Source of the DNA: Opitutaceae bacterium
GTDB taxonomy: Bacteria > Verrucomicrobiota > Verrucomicrobiia > Opitutales > Opitutaceae
Direction of reading: 5' to 3'
Assembly (NCBI GenBank): GCA_027482185.1
Contig: JAIXWF010000022.1
Location: 310,001-374,000, forward strand
DNA: 64,000 bases
In this document: one piece after another, positions 36,593 to 46,555 of the stretch
How positions within the stretch are numbered: the stretch's first letter is position 1
Layout of the letters: each line of letters begins with the position of its first letter
The notes under the pieces: generated by a model
Databases searched by the model: none
What the model saw: only the letters and a program-made list of their open reading frames with translations
Told to the model about the DNA's origin: nothing
Translations under genes and position numbers: made by a program

Positions 36593-38273
36593 TCGGCAAA
36601 AGAGGCGTGAGCCGGACCTGCCACAGGGCCAGCGCGAAGATCGCGCCGAGTCCGGCGCACACCGCCGCGCCGCCGAGCGGCACGGCGTCGGACCAGAAAG
36701 CCGCGTCCATGGCCGCCTTGGCCCGGAGGTTCATCAGCGCGAATTCGCCGAGCCGCGCGAAGGCGGCGTCCGGGTTGAGTTGCGGGTCGAACCAGCGGTC
36801 GAGCCACGTCGACTGGACCGCAAAGTGCAGGGCAATGCCCAGAATGAAGTCGGCCGCGAAGCCCAACGCCGCCACCGCGCGCCAAGGCGCCGGCAGGCGC
36901 GACCACGCCGCCGCGACGACGACGAGACCGAGCAGCACGATGCTCTGGAGGCAGATGTGCGCGTTGCCCCAGAGGTCGCGCCCGCCGTGGACCGCGACCC
37001 CAAGTACGACCGAACCGGCGACGAACGCGGTCCAGAAACGGACGTCCGCGGGCGGGGCGCGGCGGGCCGCGCGCAGCGCGAGTCCCGCGGCCAGCAGTCC
37101 GCCCGCGAGGCCGGCGGCGGCGAACAGATTGCGCTGGTGAATTTGGAACCAGTAGTCGCGCCGGGCCGCCCAGGGTGATGCCGGGGGGCGGACGGGCGCG
37201 ACGTCACGCCAAGCATGCGGGATCAGGGTATCGCGGAGGTTGAGCGCGGCGCGCGCGGCCTGGGCGGTGAATCCCGGGGCTTGGTCGGTGACGCTCGGGT
37301 TGCTCAGGACCGTTCCCCGCCAGCCGTACGTGGCGAAGGCCCAGGCGAACCATGGGAGGAGCACGGCGGCCCCGGTGCCGGCCGCGAGCCAGGTTCGGCG
37401 GCGCAGCGCGGGATCCCGCCGCGCGCGGCAGACCCGGACCAACCACGCCGCGGCGAGCAGCAAGGCGAAGACCCCGGCGGAATAGTGCGCCAATATCCCC
37501 GTGCCCAGGGATGCCGCGGTCAGAGGACCGGCGGCCGGCGGCGGTTCCGGGGACCGCGTGCGCAGGTAGAAATACAGTCCGGTCAGCACGCAGGCGGCGG
37601 TGACGAGCTTGGTCCAGGCGTAGGTGGAATTCTGGACATAGAGCGGATTCAGCATGAACAGAACCGCAAGCAGGGCGGCGGCGCGCGGGGAGCCGAAGCG
37701 GACCGCGAGGACGGCCGCGGGCAGGAACACGAGCGAGTTGAGCAGCGAGAGCACAACCTGGTAGCCGGCGAACGTGAGACCGAAGGGGGCGAGCAGCGCG
37801 CCGACGACGACGTTGGCGAGCGGCGGGCGGGACGGCAGCGGATCGAAACCGGTGAATAGGATCCCGACGGGCCCGCGTTCGACGAAGAACACGGTGCGAT
37901 CCCAGTGGCCGAACCAATCGCCGACCCAGTCGCCGCCCGAGTAGCTCGGCACCAGCGCGAGCCAGCCGAGGCTCCACGCCGACACGAGAATTTGCCCCGC
38001 GAGCACGGTGCGGCAGGCGGGATCCCGCAGGAGCGGGACGAAACTCCGCCAAGTGACGAGCAACCCGACGCCGCCGAGCAGCGGCAGAGCGCCGAGGAGC
38101 CCCCTGGGCAGCGCGAAGACGTACACGGTCCACGCGAAAAGCCAGGCCGCCAGCAGCGCGAGGACGGGTGCGGCGACCAGCCGGTCGAGCGGCGCCAGGC
38201 GGAGACGATGGGCGAGGAACCAGCCGAGCCCGAGCCCGGTGAGGACGAAATTTGCGAGCAGGGCGGCCGTCAT
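36582..38273 (-). CDS. Polytopic membrane protein, putative GT-C (separate N-half paralogue)
   Basis: 563 residues, strongly hydrophobic. SYSGGDWVGDWFGHWDRTVFF followed by PLPSRPPLANVV matches SYSGGGWAGDWFEHWERTRFF and LPARPPLVNVV in the N-terminal half of the 1038-residue neighbour, and the similarity continues through NPLYVQNSTYAWTKL and ILAHYSAG. It overlaps the neighbours by 4 bp upstream and 11 bp downstream. Probably a membrane glycosyltransferase working with, or derived from the same duplication as, the next gene. Confidence 0.7.
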   Translation of the reverse strand: MTAALLANFVLTGLGLGWFLAHRLRLAPLDRLVAAPVLALLAAWLFAWTVYVFALPRGLLGALPLLGGVGLLVTWRSFVPLLRDPACRTVLAGQILVSAWSLGWLALVPSYSGGDWVGDWFGHWDRTVFFVERGPVGILFTGFDPLPSRPPLANVVVGALLAPFGLTFAGYQVVLSLLNSLVFLPAAVLAVRFGSPRAAALLAVLFMLNPLYVQNSTYAWTKLVTAACVLTGLYFYLRTRSPEPPPAAGPLTAASLGTGILAHYSAGVFALLLAAAWLVRVCRARRDPALRRRTWLAAGTGAAVLLPWFAWAFATYGWRGTVLSNPSVTDQAPGFTAQAARAALNLRDTLIPHAWRDVAPVRPPASPWAARRDYWFQIHQRNLFAAAGLAGGLLAAGLALRAARRAPPADVRFWTAFVAGSVVLGVAVHGGRDLWGNAHICLQSIVLLGLVVVAAAWSRLPAPWRAVAALGFAADFILGIALHFAVQSTWLDRWFDPQLNPDAAFARLGEFALMNLRAKAAMDAAFWSDAVPLGGAAVCAGLGAIFALALWQVRLTPLLPNDR

Positions 38274-41200
38274 GGGGCGGGTGCCGGCGGCTGGTAAAGC
38301 GTCCAAGCCGGGAGCCGCGCCGCCGGCCGGAACTCCGGCAGCAGCTGCAACGCGAACGGTTGGTCGTGGGATGCCGGATACACCACGGTGCCGAGCCGCG
38401 GCGGCAGGTCGCGCCGGAAGGCGGCGGCGCCGATCCCCGAGCCCGCCAAGTGGCGCGTCGCGAGCCCGTCCTCGGCGTGGTAGAGCCGGCCGTCGCTGTA
38501 CCATGTCACCACCGGTTGGGTGGGGAACCAGGCCGTGCCCGGCGCAACGCGGGCGAGGCTCTCCGCCTCGGCCAGCACCCGCGTGAGCGGGCCGGGCGGC
38601 AGGTCGCGCAATTCGGTCCAGCGGAGGCCGATCACGGCAACCGCGAGCCCGGCGGCGGTGCGGAACGCGGCCCCGGGGGCCGAGGCCAGTCCGGCGACAA
38701 GCGCGGCGGGGATCAGGTAGAACGAGCCGTGCAGGACGTTCGTGTCGCCGCCGACTTTGAAAAACGAAAGCAGGCCCGGCGGCAGCAGCGCGAGGTAGAC
38801 GATGCCGGCCGCGCGCACCAGGCGGGCCGCCGCGGAACCGGCCGGCGGCGCGAACGGGCTGCGCGTTACGAAAGCCCACAGGAGCGGCGGGAGCACAACG
38901 TAACCGAGGACCTGCGGCCAACGCGGGCCGAGTTTGTCCATGAGTTCGGCCCAAGGCAGGCGGGCCGGGATCTGGACCAAGTTGAACCACAGCGGCGACC
39001 AGCCAAAGGCGGCGATGGCTCCCAGGCCGACGACGGCGGCAAACAACACGGCGGCGAACGCAAAGCGGAGCAGGGTGGCGCGGCCTTGGCCGGCGAGCAC
39101 GATCGCGAAGGCGGGCAGCAAAAGCACGGCGGTTTGTTTGGCGGTTGCGGCGAGAACGCCGCAGAGCGCGGCGGCGACGATGGCGCGGGCCGACGGCGTC
39201 GCCTGCCGCACGAGCAGCCAGCAACCCAGCAGGCCGCACGTGATGGCCGTGTGATCGGCAACTTGGAACGCCAGGCTGCGGGGCGGCAGGCAAAGCACGG
39301 CGAGGGCGGCGGCGAGCAGACGCAGGCGGGCGCCCGGAAGCACGGTGCAGAGCAGCCCGAGCGGCAGGACCAAGATGAGGAGATTGATCACCCCGGCCGC
39401 GAGGACGGCGTCGACCGCGTTTGCCGCGAAGGTCGCGGGCAGATTCAGCAGGAGCGGGAGCGGGCCGTAGATCCACGTGCCGAGCGGCCCGGCGCCTTCC
39501 GCGGGATAGACCGACAGCCCGTGCCGCAGCGCGAAGGCGGGGGCGAGGCGGATGTCGTTCCAATTCGAGAGCGGGAACACGCACCAGCCGAACCAAAGAT
39601 AGGCGCCGGCCGCAGCCGACGTGACAGCGGCCACGGCCCACGACAAGCCCGCGTCGTTCGCGGCCGCCGGCCGCGTTGGCGTGGCGGCGACCGGAGTGCG
39701 TGGACCGACGAGTCGGAAAAGGGCCGCGAGCAAGGCGAGACCGCCGAGCAGCAATCCGGCCGAGGCGAAGGGCGGCAGCAGGTCGGAGGCGAAGGCGAGC
39801 CGATGGTGGATCTTGCTCGCGAGGTTCATGCCGGCGGCGACGTTGTAGCTGGAGAGGCTGCCGGCGGTGATGCCGTCGGGCCGGAACCACCGGTCGAAGG
39901 CGAAACCCTGGACGCCGAACTGAAGACCGATGCCGAGCAGGACATCGACGGTGCCGCCGCCGAGGAGCAGCGCGCGGGCGCCGCGGCCGAGGGCGGACCA
40001 GCGGGCCGCGAGAAAGGCGAGTCCGAGGAGAACGAAGGGCTGGAGCGAGATGTGGGCGAGGCCCCAATGGTCGCGGTCGCCGTGGGTCCCGATACCGAGC
40101 AGCACCGTGCCGACGGAGAACACCGTCCAAAACCAAACGTCGCGTGCGGCCGCGCCGGCGGTGACGCGCGCCGCCTCGCGGGAAATCACGAGCCACGCGA
40201 CGGCGCCGAAGGCAAAGAGCAGGTTGACCTGATAGGCGACGAAGGCCCAGTCGCGCCAACGGCCCCAGGGACTCGTCTGCGCCAGAAGCGCGGGATCGAG
40301 TGTGCGCAGGTGCGGGGGCACTACCGTATCGAAGATATTGAGACCGATGACGGCCCACTGGCTGCCCGACTGCTTGGCGACCGCGGTGGCGCTGCTGTTG
40401 CTCAGGAAAGTGCCGTTGAAACCGTAGGCGGACGCGGACCAAACGAACCACACGGCAAGCAGGGCCGCGCCGGCGCCCGCGGCGACGAACGTGCCGCGCC
40501 ACCAGACCGGATCGCGGCGCCGGGTCCAGCCGCCGACGAGCCACGCGGCGACGAGCATCACGACGTAGGGCCCGGCCGAGTAGTGCGCGAGCGTGCCCGC
40601 GCCGAGGGCGAGCGCGCAGAGCACGCCGGCGCCGCGCGGCGCAGCGGCGTCGCGCGTGCGCAGGAAAAACCAGAGTCCGGCGAGGATGAAAAAAGCGGCC
40701 GGCAGCTTGGTCCAAGCGAACGTCGCATTCTGCACGAAGAGGGGGCTGGCGAAAAAGAGCGCGGCCGCGACCGGCACCGCGGCCGGTCCGCCCCAGCGGG
40801 CGGCGAGCAGGGCGGCGGGCAAAAACGCGAGGGCGGCGAGCACCGTCCCGACGATTTGGTAGTGCGCGAAGTCCGCGGGACCGAAACCGAGGAACACCCC
40901 TGTGACCACGTTCACCAACGGCGGCCGGGCCGGCAGCAGGTATTGCGCGATGAACTTCGTCTCGAGGGGCCAGCGCTCGAGGAAGAAGCGCGTGCGTTCC
41001 CAGTGTTCGAACCAATCGCCGGCCCAGCCGCCGCCCGAGTAGCTCGCGATGGTCGCAAGCCAACCGAGCGTCCACGCCAAGACCGCGGCTTGGCCCAGCA
41101 GGAGCCCGCGGACGAGAGGATCGGCGGCGACGGGCCGGAGTTCGGTCCAACGGTACAGGATGCCTCCGAGGGCGAGCACCGGCAGCAGTCCGGCGGCGAC

Positions 41201-41386
41201 GGCCGGAAGTTTGAAAACGTAGATCGCCCAACCGGCCAAAAAGACCGCCGTCAGGCCGAGGAAGAGGGCGGCGAGGAGTTTTTCCCCGGAGGCAAGTTTC
41301 GTCCGGGCCACCCAGGGCCAGCCAAGGCCGAAGCCGATGCCGCCGACCAGCAACGGACAGACGAGGAGCGTGAGAAGCGTGGACAC
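38270..41386 (-). CDS. Double-domain GT-C membrane protein (fusion of the two downstream paralogues)
   Basis: 1038 residues, GTG start, about twice the usual length. Residues 1 to ~575 are colinear with the 563-residue protein encoded next (36582-38273). Residues ~590-1038 are colinear with the 513-residue protein after that (35051-36592). The joint is an Ala/Pro/Thr-rich stretch (VAATPTRPAAANDAG). So the same two modules appear once fused and once split, in the same order, in 6.3 kb. Each module has 10 or so predicted membrane helices. Likely two lipid-carrier-dependent glycosyl transfer sites, or one catalytic and one accessory module. Confidence 0.75.
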   Translation of the reverse strand: MSTLLTLLVCPLLVGGIGFGLGWPWVARTKLASGEKLLAALFLGLTAVFLAGWAIYVFKLPAVAAGLLPVLALGGILYRWTELRPVAADPLVRGLLLGQAAVLAWTLGWLATIASYSGGGWAGDWFEHWERTRFFLERWPLETKFIAQYLLPARPPLVNVVTGVFLGFGPADFAHYQIVGTVLAALAFLPAALLAARWGGPAAVPVAAALFFASPLFVQNATFAWTKLPAAFFILAGLWFFLRTRDAAAPRGAGVLCALALGAGTLAHYSAGPYVVMLVAAWLVGGWTRRRDPVWWRGTFVAAGAGAALLAVWFVWSASAYGFNGTFLSNSSATAVAKQSGSQWAVIGLNIFDTVVPPHLRTLDPALLAQTSPWGRWRDWAFVAYQVNLLFAFGAVAWLVISREAARVTAGAAARDVWFWTVFSVGTVLLGIGTHGDRDHWGLAHISLQPFVLLGLAFLAARWSALGRGARALLLGGGTVDVLLGIGLQFGVQGFAFDRWFRPDGITAGSLSSYNVAAGMNLASKIHHRLAFASDLLPPFASAGLLLGGLALLAALFRLVGPRTPVAATPTRPAAANDAGLSWAVAAVTSAAAGAYLWFGWCVFPLSNWNDIRLAPAFALRHGLSVYPAEGAGPLGTWIYGPLPLLLNLPATFAANAVDAVLAAGVINLLILVLPLGLLCTVLPGARLRLLAAALAVLCLPPRSLAFQVADHTAITCGLLGCWLLVRQATPSARAIVAAALCGVLAATAKQTAVLLLPAFAIVLAGQGRATLLRFAFAAVLFAAVVGLGAIAAFGWSPLWFNLVQIPARLPWAELMDKLGPRWPQVLGYVVLPPLLWAFVTRSPFAPPAGSAAARLVRAAGIVYLALLPPGLLSFFKVGGDTNVLHGSFYLIPAALVAGLASAPGAAFRTAAGLAVAVIGLRWTELRDLPPGPLTRVLAEAESLARVAPGTAWFPTQPVVTWYSDGRLYHAEDGLATRHLAGSGIGAAAFRRDLPPRLGTVVYPASHDQPFALQLLPEFRPAARLPAWTLYQPPAPAP

Positions 41387-41487
41387 AGCGGCTGGGAAAA
41401 AAACGCGGCGCCGTCGGCCGCCTCGGTCCCGGGAGCCTCGGAATCAATCGCAGGGAGTCCAGTGCGAACTCCCGCCGGCTGCGCCGT

Positions 41488-42177
41488 TCAGCTCAGCAAG
41501 TTGTATTTGAAGATCGCCCAGAGCGCGCGGAAGCCGTCGCGCCAGCCGATCTTTTTGCCCTCGGCGTAGGTGCGGCCGTAGTAGCTGATGCCGACTTCGT
41601 AGATCACGACGTCGAGCTTGGCGACCTTGGCCGTGATCTCGGGTTCGAAGCCGAAACGGTTTTCCTCGATCTTGATCCGCTGGATCACGTCCCGCTTGAA
41701 GACCTTGTAGCAGGTTTCCATGTCGGTGAGGTTGAGGTTGGTCGCCATGTTCGAGAGCAACGTCAGGAACTTGTTGCCGACCATGTGCCAGAAATAGACG
41801 ACGCGGTGCGCCTGGCCGCCTTGGAAACGCGAGCCGAAGACGACGTCGGCTTTCCCGTCGAGGATCGGCTTCATCAGCACGGGGTACTCGTTGGGGTCGT
41901 ATTCCAAGTCCGCGTCCTGCACGACCACGATGTCGCCCGTCGCGGCGGCGAAGCCGGTCCGCAGGGCGGCGCCTTTGCCCTGGTTGACCTCGTGGTAGAC
42001 GATCTTGTCCACGAGCGGCGCGATCTGCGTGCGGAGGATGTCGCGGGTGCCGTCGCGCGAGCAATCGTCGACGATGATGATTTCCTTTTCCGCCACCGGA
42101 GCCGCGCGGACGCGATCGACGATCAGGCGGATCGTTTTCGCTTCATTGTAGCACGGGATGACGACGGAGAGTTTCAT
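41488..42177 (-). CDS. Dolichol/polyprenol-phosphate sugar synthase-like GT2
   Basis: 229 residues, GT-A only, without C-terminal membrane helices, as in short DPM1-type enzymes. [27 protein letters not shown] and [19 protein letters not shown] give the nucleotide-sugar and metal sites; [10 protein letters not shown] and [12 protein letters not shown] are also typical. It makes polyprenyl-phosphate mannose or glucose in the cytoplasm, the donor used by GT-C enzymes such as those next door. The ATG at 42177 immediately precedes the conserved first strand. Confidence 0.88.
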   Translation of the reverse strand: MKLSVVIPCYNEAKTIRLIVDRVRAAPVAEKEIIIVDDCSRDGTRDILRTQIAPLVDKIVYHEVNQGKGAALRTGFAAATGDIVVVQDADLEYDPNEYPVLMKPILDGKADVVFGSRFQGGQAHRVVYFWHMVGNKFLTLLSNMATNLNLTDMETCYKVFKRDVIQRIKIEENRFGFEPEITAKVAKLDVVIYEVGISYYGRTYAEGKKIGWRDGFRALWAIFKYNLLS

Positions 42178-42241
42178 CGGTGAGGGGCGGAGCCTTGGAA
42201 ACTCGCCCGCCGAGGGAAAGCTTTTTGCCGCGGCGCAGCCG

Positions 42242-43255
42242 TCAGGGTTTGGCTTCCGGCACCGGTGCGGTCGGGATGCTGACGACACCGCGGCCGGCGG
42301 CGTCGGCGCGGTAAATTCCTTCGACCAAATAAATCGGGCGGGCCTTCACGCTCTCGTACATGCGGCCGATGTATTCGCCGATCACGCCGAGGGCGAGCAA
42401 CTGCACCCCGCCGAAGAAGATGATCGTCAGCATCATCGCGGGGAAGCCGGGGATGAAGTAGTCCGGGTTGACCAGCTTCACAATGAACACGGTCAACGTC
42501 GCCAGCACCGCGAGCACGATGATCACGAGGGCGAGGTAGGTCACGAGCCGCAACGGCACGACGGAAAACGACGTGATCGCGTCGAGGGCGAAGGAGACCA
42601 TTTTCCGCCACGGGTAATGCGTCGCGCCGGCGAACCGCGGCTGCCGGTCGTAGGGCACGGGCACCTGAACGCCGCCGACCCAGCTGACCATGCCGCGGAT
42701 GAAACGGTGCCGTTCGCGCATGAGGCGCAGGCTGTCGGCGATGCGACGGTCCATGAGCCGGAAGTCGCCGGTGTCGGCCGGAATATCGCTGTGCGTCGTC
42801 GCGCGCAACAGCCGGTAAAACAGCCGCGCGGTGAGCAGTTTCAGCGGCGACTCGCCGGCCCGGGAGCGGCGTTGGGCGTACGCGACGTCGGCGCCCTTTT
42901 CCCATTCGGCCGCGAGGACCGGGATCAATTCCGGAGGATCCTGCAGGTCGGCGTCGATGAGCACGACAAGGTCGCCGGCGGCGACGTCGAGTCCGGCCGT
43001 GGCGGCGGCCTGGTGGCCGAAGTTGCGCAGGAGATTGACGACGCGGACGGCGGGGTCGGCCTGCGCGAGCGCGAGGGCGATGCGGAGGGTGCCGTCGCGG
43101 CTGCCGTCGTTGACCAGGACGATCTCGTGCCGGCAAGGCAGCGTCGCGAGCGCGGCCTTGGTCCGGCGGACGAATTCCGCGAGCCCGGCTTCCTCGTTGA
43201 ACGCCGGGGCGACGACGGAGAGCAGGCAGCGGGAAAGCGAACGCGGGGTGGACAT
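42242..43255 (-). CDS. Polyprenyl-phosphate glycosyltransferase (GT2, GtrB/ArnC-like)
   Basis: 337 residues. GT-A domain with [26 protein letters not shown] and [15 protein letters not shown], then two C-terminal transmembrane helices and [17 protein letters not shown]. Closely related to the product of 34021-34998 but with a longer C-terminal tail. Its start overlaps the stop of the methyltransferase gene by one base. Presumably makes a second undecaprenyl-phosphate sugar. Confidence 0.88.
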   Translation of the reverse strand: MSTPRSLSRCLLSVVAPAFNEEAGLAEFVRRTKAALATLPCRHEIVLVNDGSRDGTLRIALALAQADPAVRVVNLLRNFGHQAAATAGLDVAAGDLVVLIDADLQDPPELIPVLAAEWEKGADVAYAQRRSRAGESPLKLLTARLFYRLLRATTHSDIPADTGDFRLMDRRIADSLRLMRERHRFIRGMVSWVGGVQVPVPYDRQPRFAGATHYPWRKMVSFALDAITSFSVVPLRLVTYLALVIIVLAVLATLTVFIVKLVNPDYFIPGFPAMMLTIIFFGGVQLLALGVIGEYIGRMYESVKARPIYLVEGIYRADAAGRGVVSIPTAPVPEAKP

Positions 43256-44478
43256 CAGGCGGCGGTCGGACGCGACGGCTTGCGCCCGACGATGACGACG
43301 TTCCAGCAGAGGGGGCGGAGGAAGGGAAGCCATTCCAAGAGAACGGCGTCGAGGCGCGCGAGCGGCGCGTAGAGCCAGCGCAGGCGGTCGGCGTCGTCGA
43401 TCACGCGTTTCCACAGGCGCACGCGGTTGGGCCGGAGGCCCTGCACCGCGACCATCCAGACGAACACCGCGAGCGTCGTCAGCCAGAACCAACGGATCTC
43501 CGGCCGCTCGAGCCGCGCGGCGATCGCGCGCACGTCGCGGAGCCGCAGCGGGTGTTCGTCCGGCGTGCGCACGTCGGTCGCGATGCGGCGGTAGGCATTG
43601 ATCAGCGGGTTGTACGCGACGGGATCCCAGCTTACGAATACGCCGCCGGGCCGCAGGTGCGGCAGCACGCGGTCCAGCGTCGCCTCGAGGTCGACGTGGT
43701 GGAGCGTGTTCGCGAGGTGGACGATGTCGAATTGCCGGTCGCCGAGCCGCAGGTCCTCCGCGGCCGACACCTGCGTTTCCAATTTCACGCCGTGGCGCGC
43801 CGCCAACCGCTGCGTCAGGTCGCACATCCCCGGGGAAACATCCGTCGCGGTCACGGTCGCGCCGCAGAGGCCGAAGTACACCGCGGCCTCGCCGAGCCCG
43901 CAGCCGAGATCGAGGAGGGTCTTGCCGTGCAGGTCGCCGAGCGTGCGCATGATGTGGCGCATTTCCGGTGCGGTGCAGGCTTCGTTGCGTTGGCGGAGAT
44001 CGATTTGAGCGACGTCCTCGCCGGCCGCCCAGGCATCGTGAAACGCTTCCTCCGCCGCCTTGCGCGCGGCATCGGCGGGCGGATGGCCGTCGGGGGAAGC
44101 GGCGGCGTCGGCAGTCGCGAAACCCGCGGTTTGCAGCACGGTTTGCAGGCAGGAATCGAAAAACGCGCGGTTCTCGGCCTGCACGGCGTCGCCGGCATTC
44201 GCGAAGCCGCGCTGCGCCTGAAGCTCGACGTGGGTGGCGGTGTCGCCGCGCGTGTAGAAGCGCGCGCCGCGGAAATCGACGGTGGTCTCGCCGGGGGACG
44301 GTTCCGTCCAGGCTACGTGCAGCAAACCCGATCCCGGATGCGAGAGCCGGAGCGCGGCGAGCCAGCGGGCGAGCCGCTGGGCCCGGGCCGGCGATTCCGC
44401 GCGCCACGCTTGCTGGAGGCGGCTGCCGGCGCCGAGAAACTGGTGCACCGCGCTTTCGAAGAGGATCTTCTTCGGCAT
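43255..44478 (-). CDS. SAM-dependent methyltransferase with long N-terminal extension
   Basis: 407 residues. The methyltransferase core begins only after ~180 residues: LLDLGCGLGEAAVYFGLCGA, TDVSPGM, HLANTLHHVDLEATL and LRPGGVFVSWDP. The first 180 residues, including FRGARFYTRGDTATHVELQAQ, form a region I cannot assign. The last ~70 residues contain hydrophobic stretches that may touch the membrane. It begins 2 bp after the radical SAM gene, suggesting joint work on one substrate. Methyl acceptor unknown. Confidence 0.75.
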   Translation of the reverse strand: MPKKILFESAVHQFLGAGSRLQQAWRAESPARAQRLARWLAALRLSHPGSGLLHVAWTEPSPGETTVDFRGARFYTRGDTATHVELQAQRGFANAGDAVQAENRAFFDSCLQTVLQTAGFATADAAASPDGHPPADAARKAAEEAFHDAWAAGEDVAQIDLRQRNEACTAPEMRHIMRTLGDLHGKTLLDLGCGLGEAAVYFGLCGATVTATDVSPGMCDLTQRLAARHGVKLETQVSAAEDLRLGDRQFDIVHLANTLHHVDLEATLDRVLPHLRPGGVFVSWDPVAYNPLINAYRRIATDVRTPDEHPLRLRDVRAIAARLERPEIRWFWLTTLAVFVWMVAVQGLRPNRVRLWKRVIDDADRLRWLYAPLARLDAVLLEWLPFLRPLCWNVVIVGRKPSRPTAA

Positions 44479-44480
44479 CG

Positions 44481-45662
44481 TCAGGAAGAAGCCGCGGCCG
44501 GCGTGCCGGCGCGGTCGCGGCGCTCGTGGCGGATGCGTTCCGCGGTCGCGAGCAGGTGCTCGTAGGTCACGGGCCAGCGTTTGGCCGGAGGCGCCACGAG
44601 GAAGAGTTTCATCCGCTCGAACTTCGCCCGCAGGTAGCGCATCGCGATGCTCATCTCGGGATAGCTGCCGTACATGCAACCGGGACACGCGGCTGTCACC
44701 TCGCGGACCGCCTGGCGGAACCTACGCTCGCGGTAGATCTTGGGAAACGCGGGATCGTAGCACGAGACGGCACGGCCGATCCGATGGTCGCAGCAGGGCG
44801 CGAAGTCGCCGTTGGGCAGAACGGCGAAGTAGAGGTTCGGGCTGTCGCAGACGCCGTCGTTGCGGTCGCGCCAGGTCGTCGGCCGGCCCGCGGCGAAGCG
44901 TTTGATGTCGTCGAGGTATTGGTCGGAGTCGTACAGCAGCGCGCCTTCGCGGCGCAGGGCACGGACGCGCTCGACGACGGCGTCGACCGCCGGCAATTCC
45001 TCCGGCCGCCAGCGCTTGGTCTGGTCGAAGGTCCGGAAGTTCATCGGCTTGTCGAAGGTCGTGACGTGGATCGGCACGAGCGACGTGAACCAACTGATCT
45101 CGGTACCGAAGCGGATCACGTCCTCGATCTCGGCGAGATTCTCGCGCTGGATCACGCAGCCGAGGGCGCCGAAGCTGCCTTCCTTGGGCAGATGCTGCGT
45201 GAAGGCCGCGATGGCTCGCAGGGCATCGTGCCAAGAGCGGGCGAAGCCGCCGTTGATTGCGTCCTGGTTGCCCGGCCGCAGCGAATCGAGGGAGATCGAG
45301 ATGTCGCGGCCGCCCGCCGCGATCGCGGCTTGGATCTGTTCGTCGGTCGCGAGGCCGTTGGTCTGCATGCGCACGTGCACCCCGCGTTCCGAAAAGGCCC
45401 GGATGATCTCCGGCAGGTCCTGGCGCGTGAAAGGCTCACCGCCCGTCAGCAGCACGACCGCCACGCCCATCCGCGCGAAGTTGTCCGCGATGCGCTTGAT
45501 TTCATCGAGCGTGCATTCGCGCACGTCCGAGTTGGCGTAGATGATGTTGCACTGCTGGCAGGTGAGGTTGCAGCGCGCCGTCACGTAGAACTGCACGTAG
45601 ACCGGCGCGTCGTGAAGGAGCGCGGCGCGGGCGAGCGTGAGCTTGGACAGCCGGGAAAACAT
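44481..45662 (-). CDS. Radical SAM protein with SPASM-like C-terminus
   Basis: 393 residues. The iron-sulfur motif CNLTCQQC (Cys31, 35, 38) is followed by LLTGGEPFTRQDL and SISLDSLRPG, all expected of the radical SAM partial TIM barrel. Further cysteines downstream (VCDSPNLYFAV, then APCCDHRIG and CPGCMYGSY) suggest a SPASM-like domain with extra clusters. Relatives in sugar loci modify or epimerise small molecules or peptides; here it lies between two methyltransferase genes in a surface-glycan array. Reaction not predictable from sequence. Confidence 0.85.
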   Translation of the reverse strand: MFSRLSKLTLARAALLHDAPVYVQFYVTARCNLTCQQCNIIYANSDVRECTLDEIKRIADNFARMGVAVVLLTGGEPFTRQDLPEIIRAFSERGVHVRMQTNGLATDEQIQAAIAAGGRDISISLDSLRPGNQDAINGGFARSWHDALRAIAAFTQHLPKEGSFGALGCVIQRENLAEIEDVIRFGTEISWFTSLVPIHVTTFDKPMNFRTFDQTKRWRPEELPAVDAVVERVRALRREGALLYDSDQYLDDIKRFAAGRPTTWRDRNDGVCDSPNLYFAVLPNGDFAPCCDHRIGRAVSCYDPAFPKIYRERRFRQAVREVTAACPGCMYGSYPEMSIAMRYLRAKFERMKLFLVAPPAKRWPVTYEHLLATAERIRHERRDRAGTPAAASS

Positions 45663-45667
45663 CGGGG

Positions 45668-46555
45668 TCAGGCTCGCCGCGCGAACGCCGAGGTCAACAC
45701 GCCCTGCCGCGCGGGCACCAGCGCGTCGAGCAACGCGAGCGGCGCGGCGACCAGCAACGCGACCGGCAGCAGCGCGAAGGAAACGAGGTCGGCGAGCGGG
45801 GCCGGCGGCGCCCCGCGTTTGAGGCGCAGGTAGAGCCGGTTGTGGCGCGGGACGGCGACGTTGAGCAACGACTGCGTGTAACCGAATATGTTGTACGGCC
45901 ACGAAACGGCCGAGCCGGCCGGCACGAAGCCGCGGTCGGCCAGCAGGCGCGCCAGCGACGCCGGCGTGAATTGGTGCACGTGGTTCGGCAGGTCAAAGAA
46001 GGCCCAGCGGCTTCCGAACCAGCTCGCTTGGAACGAGGCCGCGTTCGGCACGGAGACGACGAGCGTCGCGCCGGGCGGCATCAGCGCGGCCAGGCGGTCG
46101 AGCGCGGGACCGAGCGCGGCGACGGGAAAATGTTCGAGGCTGTGCCAGGCGGCGGCGGCGGCGATCGGACCTTCGACCGCGGCGAGGTCAGCGACGACGT
46201 CGAGCCCGAGCTCGCGGCGGCAGAACTCGCGCGCGGCGGGCGTGATCTCGACACCGAGCGCGGCGGCGAAGCAGTCGCGTTGGCCGAGCAGAAATCGGCC
46301 GGAACCGCAGCCGAGGTCGACCAGCTTGCCGTGGCGGGATCGGGAAAACCAACGCTCGGCAATCCCGGATTGAAAGCGATCGAGGCTGCTGCGGCGCCGC
46401 ACCTGGGCCGCATCGAGCGGCTCGTTGAGCATGAGGGATTGGCCGCCGTCGCCGGTGCGGAGTTCGTGGCCGCAGCCGGGGCAACGTCGGTAGTCGGGGA
46501 CGGAGGCGGGGCCGAGGCCGCCGGCGCAGACGGGACACGATACGGACGGGTTCAT
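45668..46555 (-). CDS. SAM-dependent methyltransferase with N-terminal zinc-ribbon-like motif
   Basis: 295 residues. The N-terminus has CPVCAGG and, 15 residues on, CPGCGHE, a four-cysteine knuckle common in this polysaccharide-associated family. The core has LVDLGCGSGRFLLGQ, WHSLEHFP and VVSVPNAASFQASWFGSRW, where the FFDLPNHVHQFTP segment is characteristic. A hydrophobic C-terminal patch may associate with the membrane. The start overlaps the stop of the SDR fusion by one base. Confidence 0.82.
   Translation of the reverse strand: MNPSVSCPVCAGGLGPASVPDYRRCPGCGHELRTGDGGQSLMLNEPLDAAQVRRRSSLDRFQSGIAERWFSRSRHGKLVDLGCGSGRFLLGQRDCFAAALGVEITPAAREFCRRELGLDVVADLAAVEGPIAAAAAWHSLEHFPVAALGPALDRLAALMPPGATLVVSVPNAASFQASWFGSRWAFFDLPNHVHQFTPASLARLLADRGFVPAGSAVSWPYNIFGYTQSLLNVAVPRHNRLYLRLKRGAPPAPLADLVSFALLPVALLVAAPLALLDALVPARQGVLTSAFARRA

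Noticed and set aside
38274-41447. Possible upstream extension of the 563-residue membrane protein to 1621 residues
   Set aside because: The extension is out of frame with the real 1038-residue gene and is Arg/Pro-rich; the start at 38273 gives a proper hydrophobic N-terminus.
38252-41569. A 1105-codon plus-strand frame opposite the fused GT-C gene
   Set aside because: Very high Arg/Gly/Glu content and no hydrophobic or domain pattern; a by-product of high GC.
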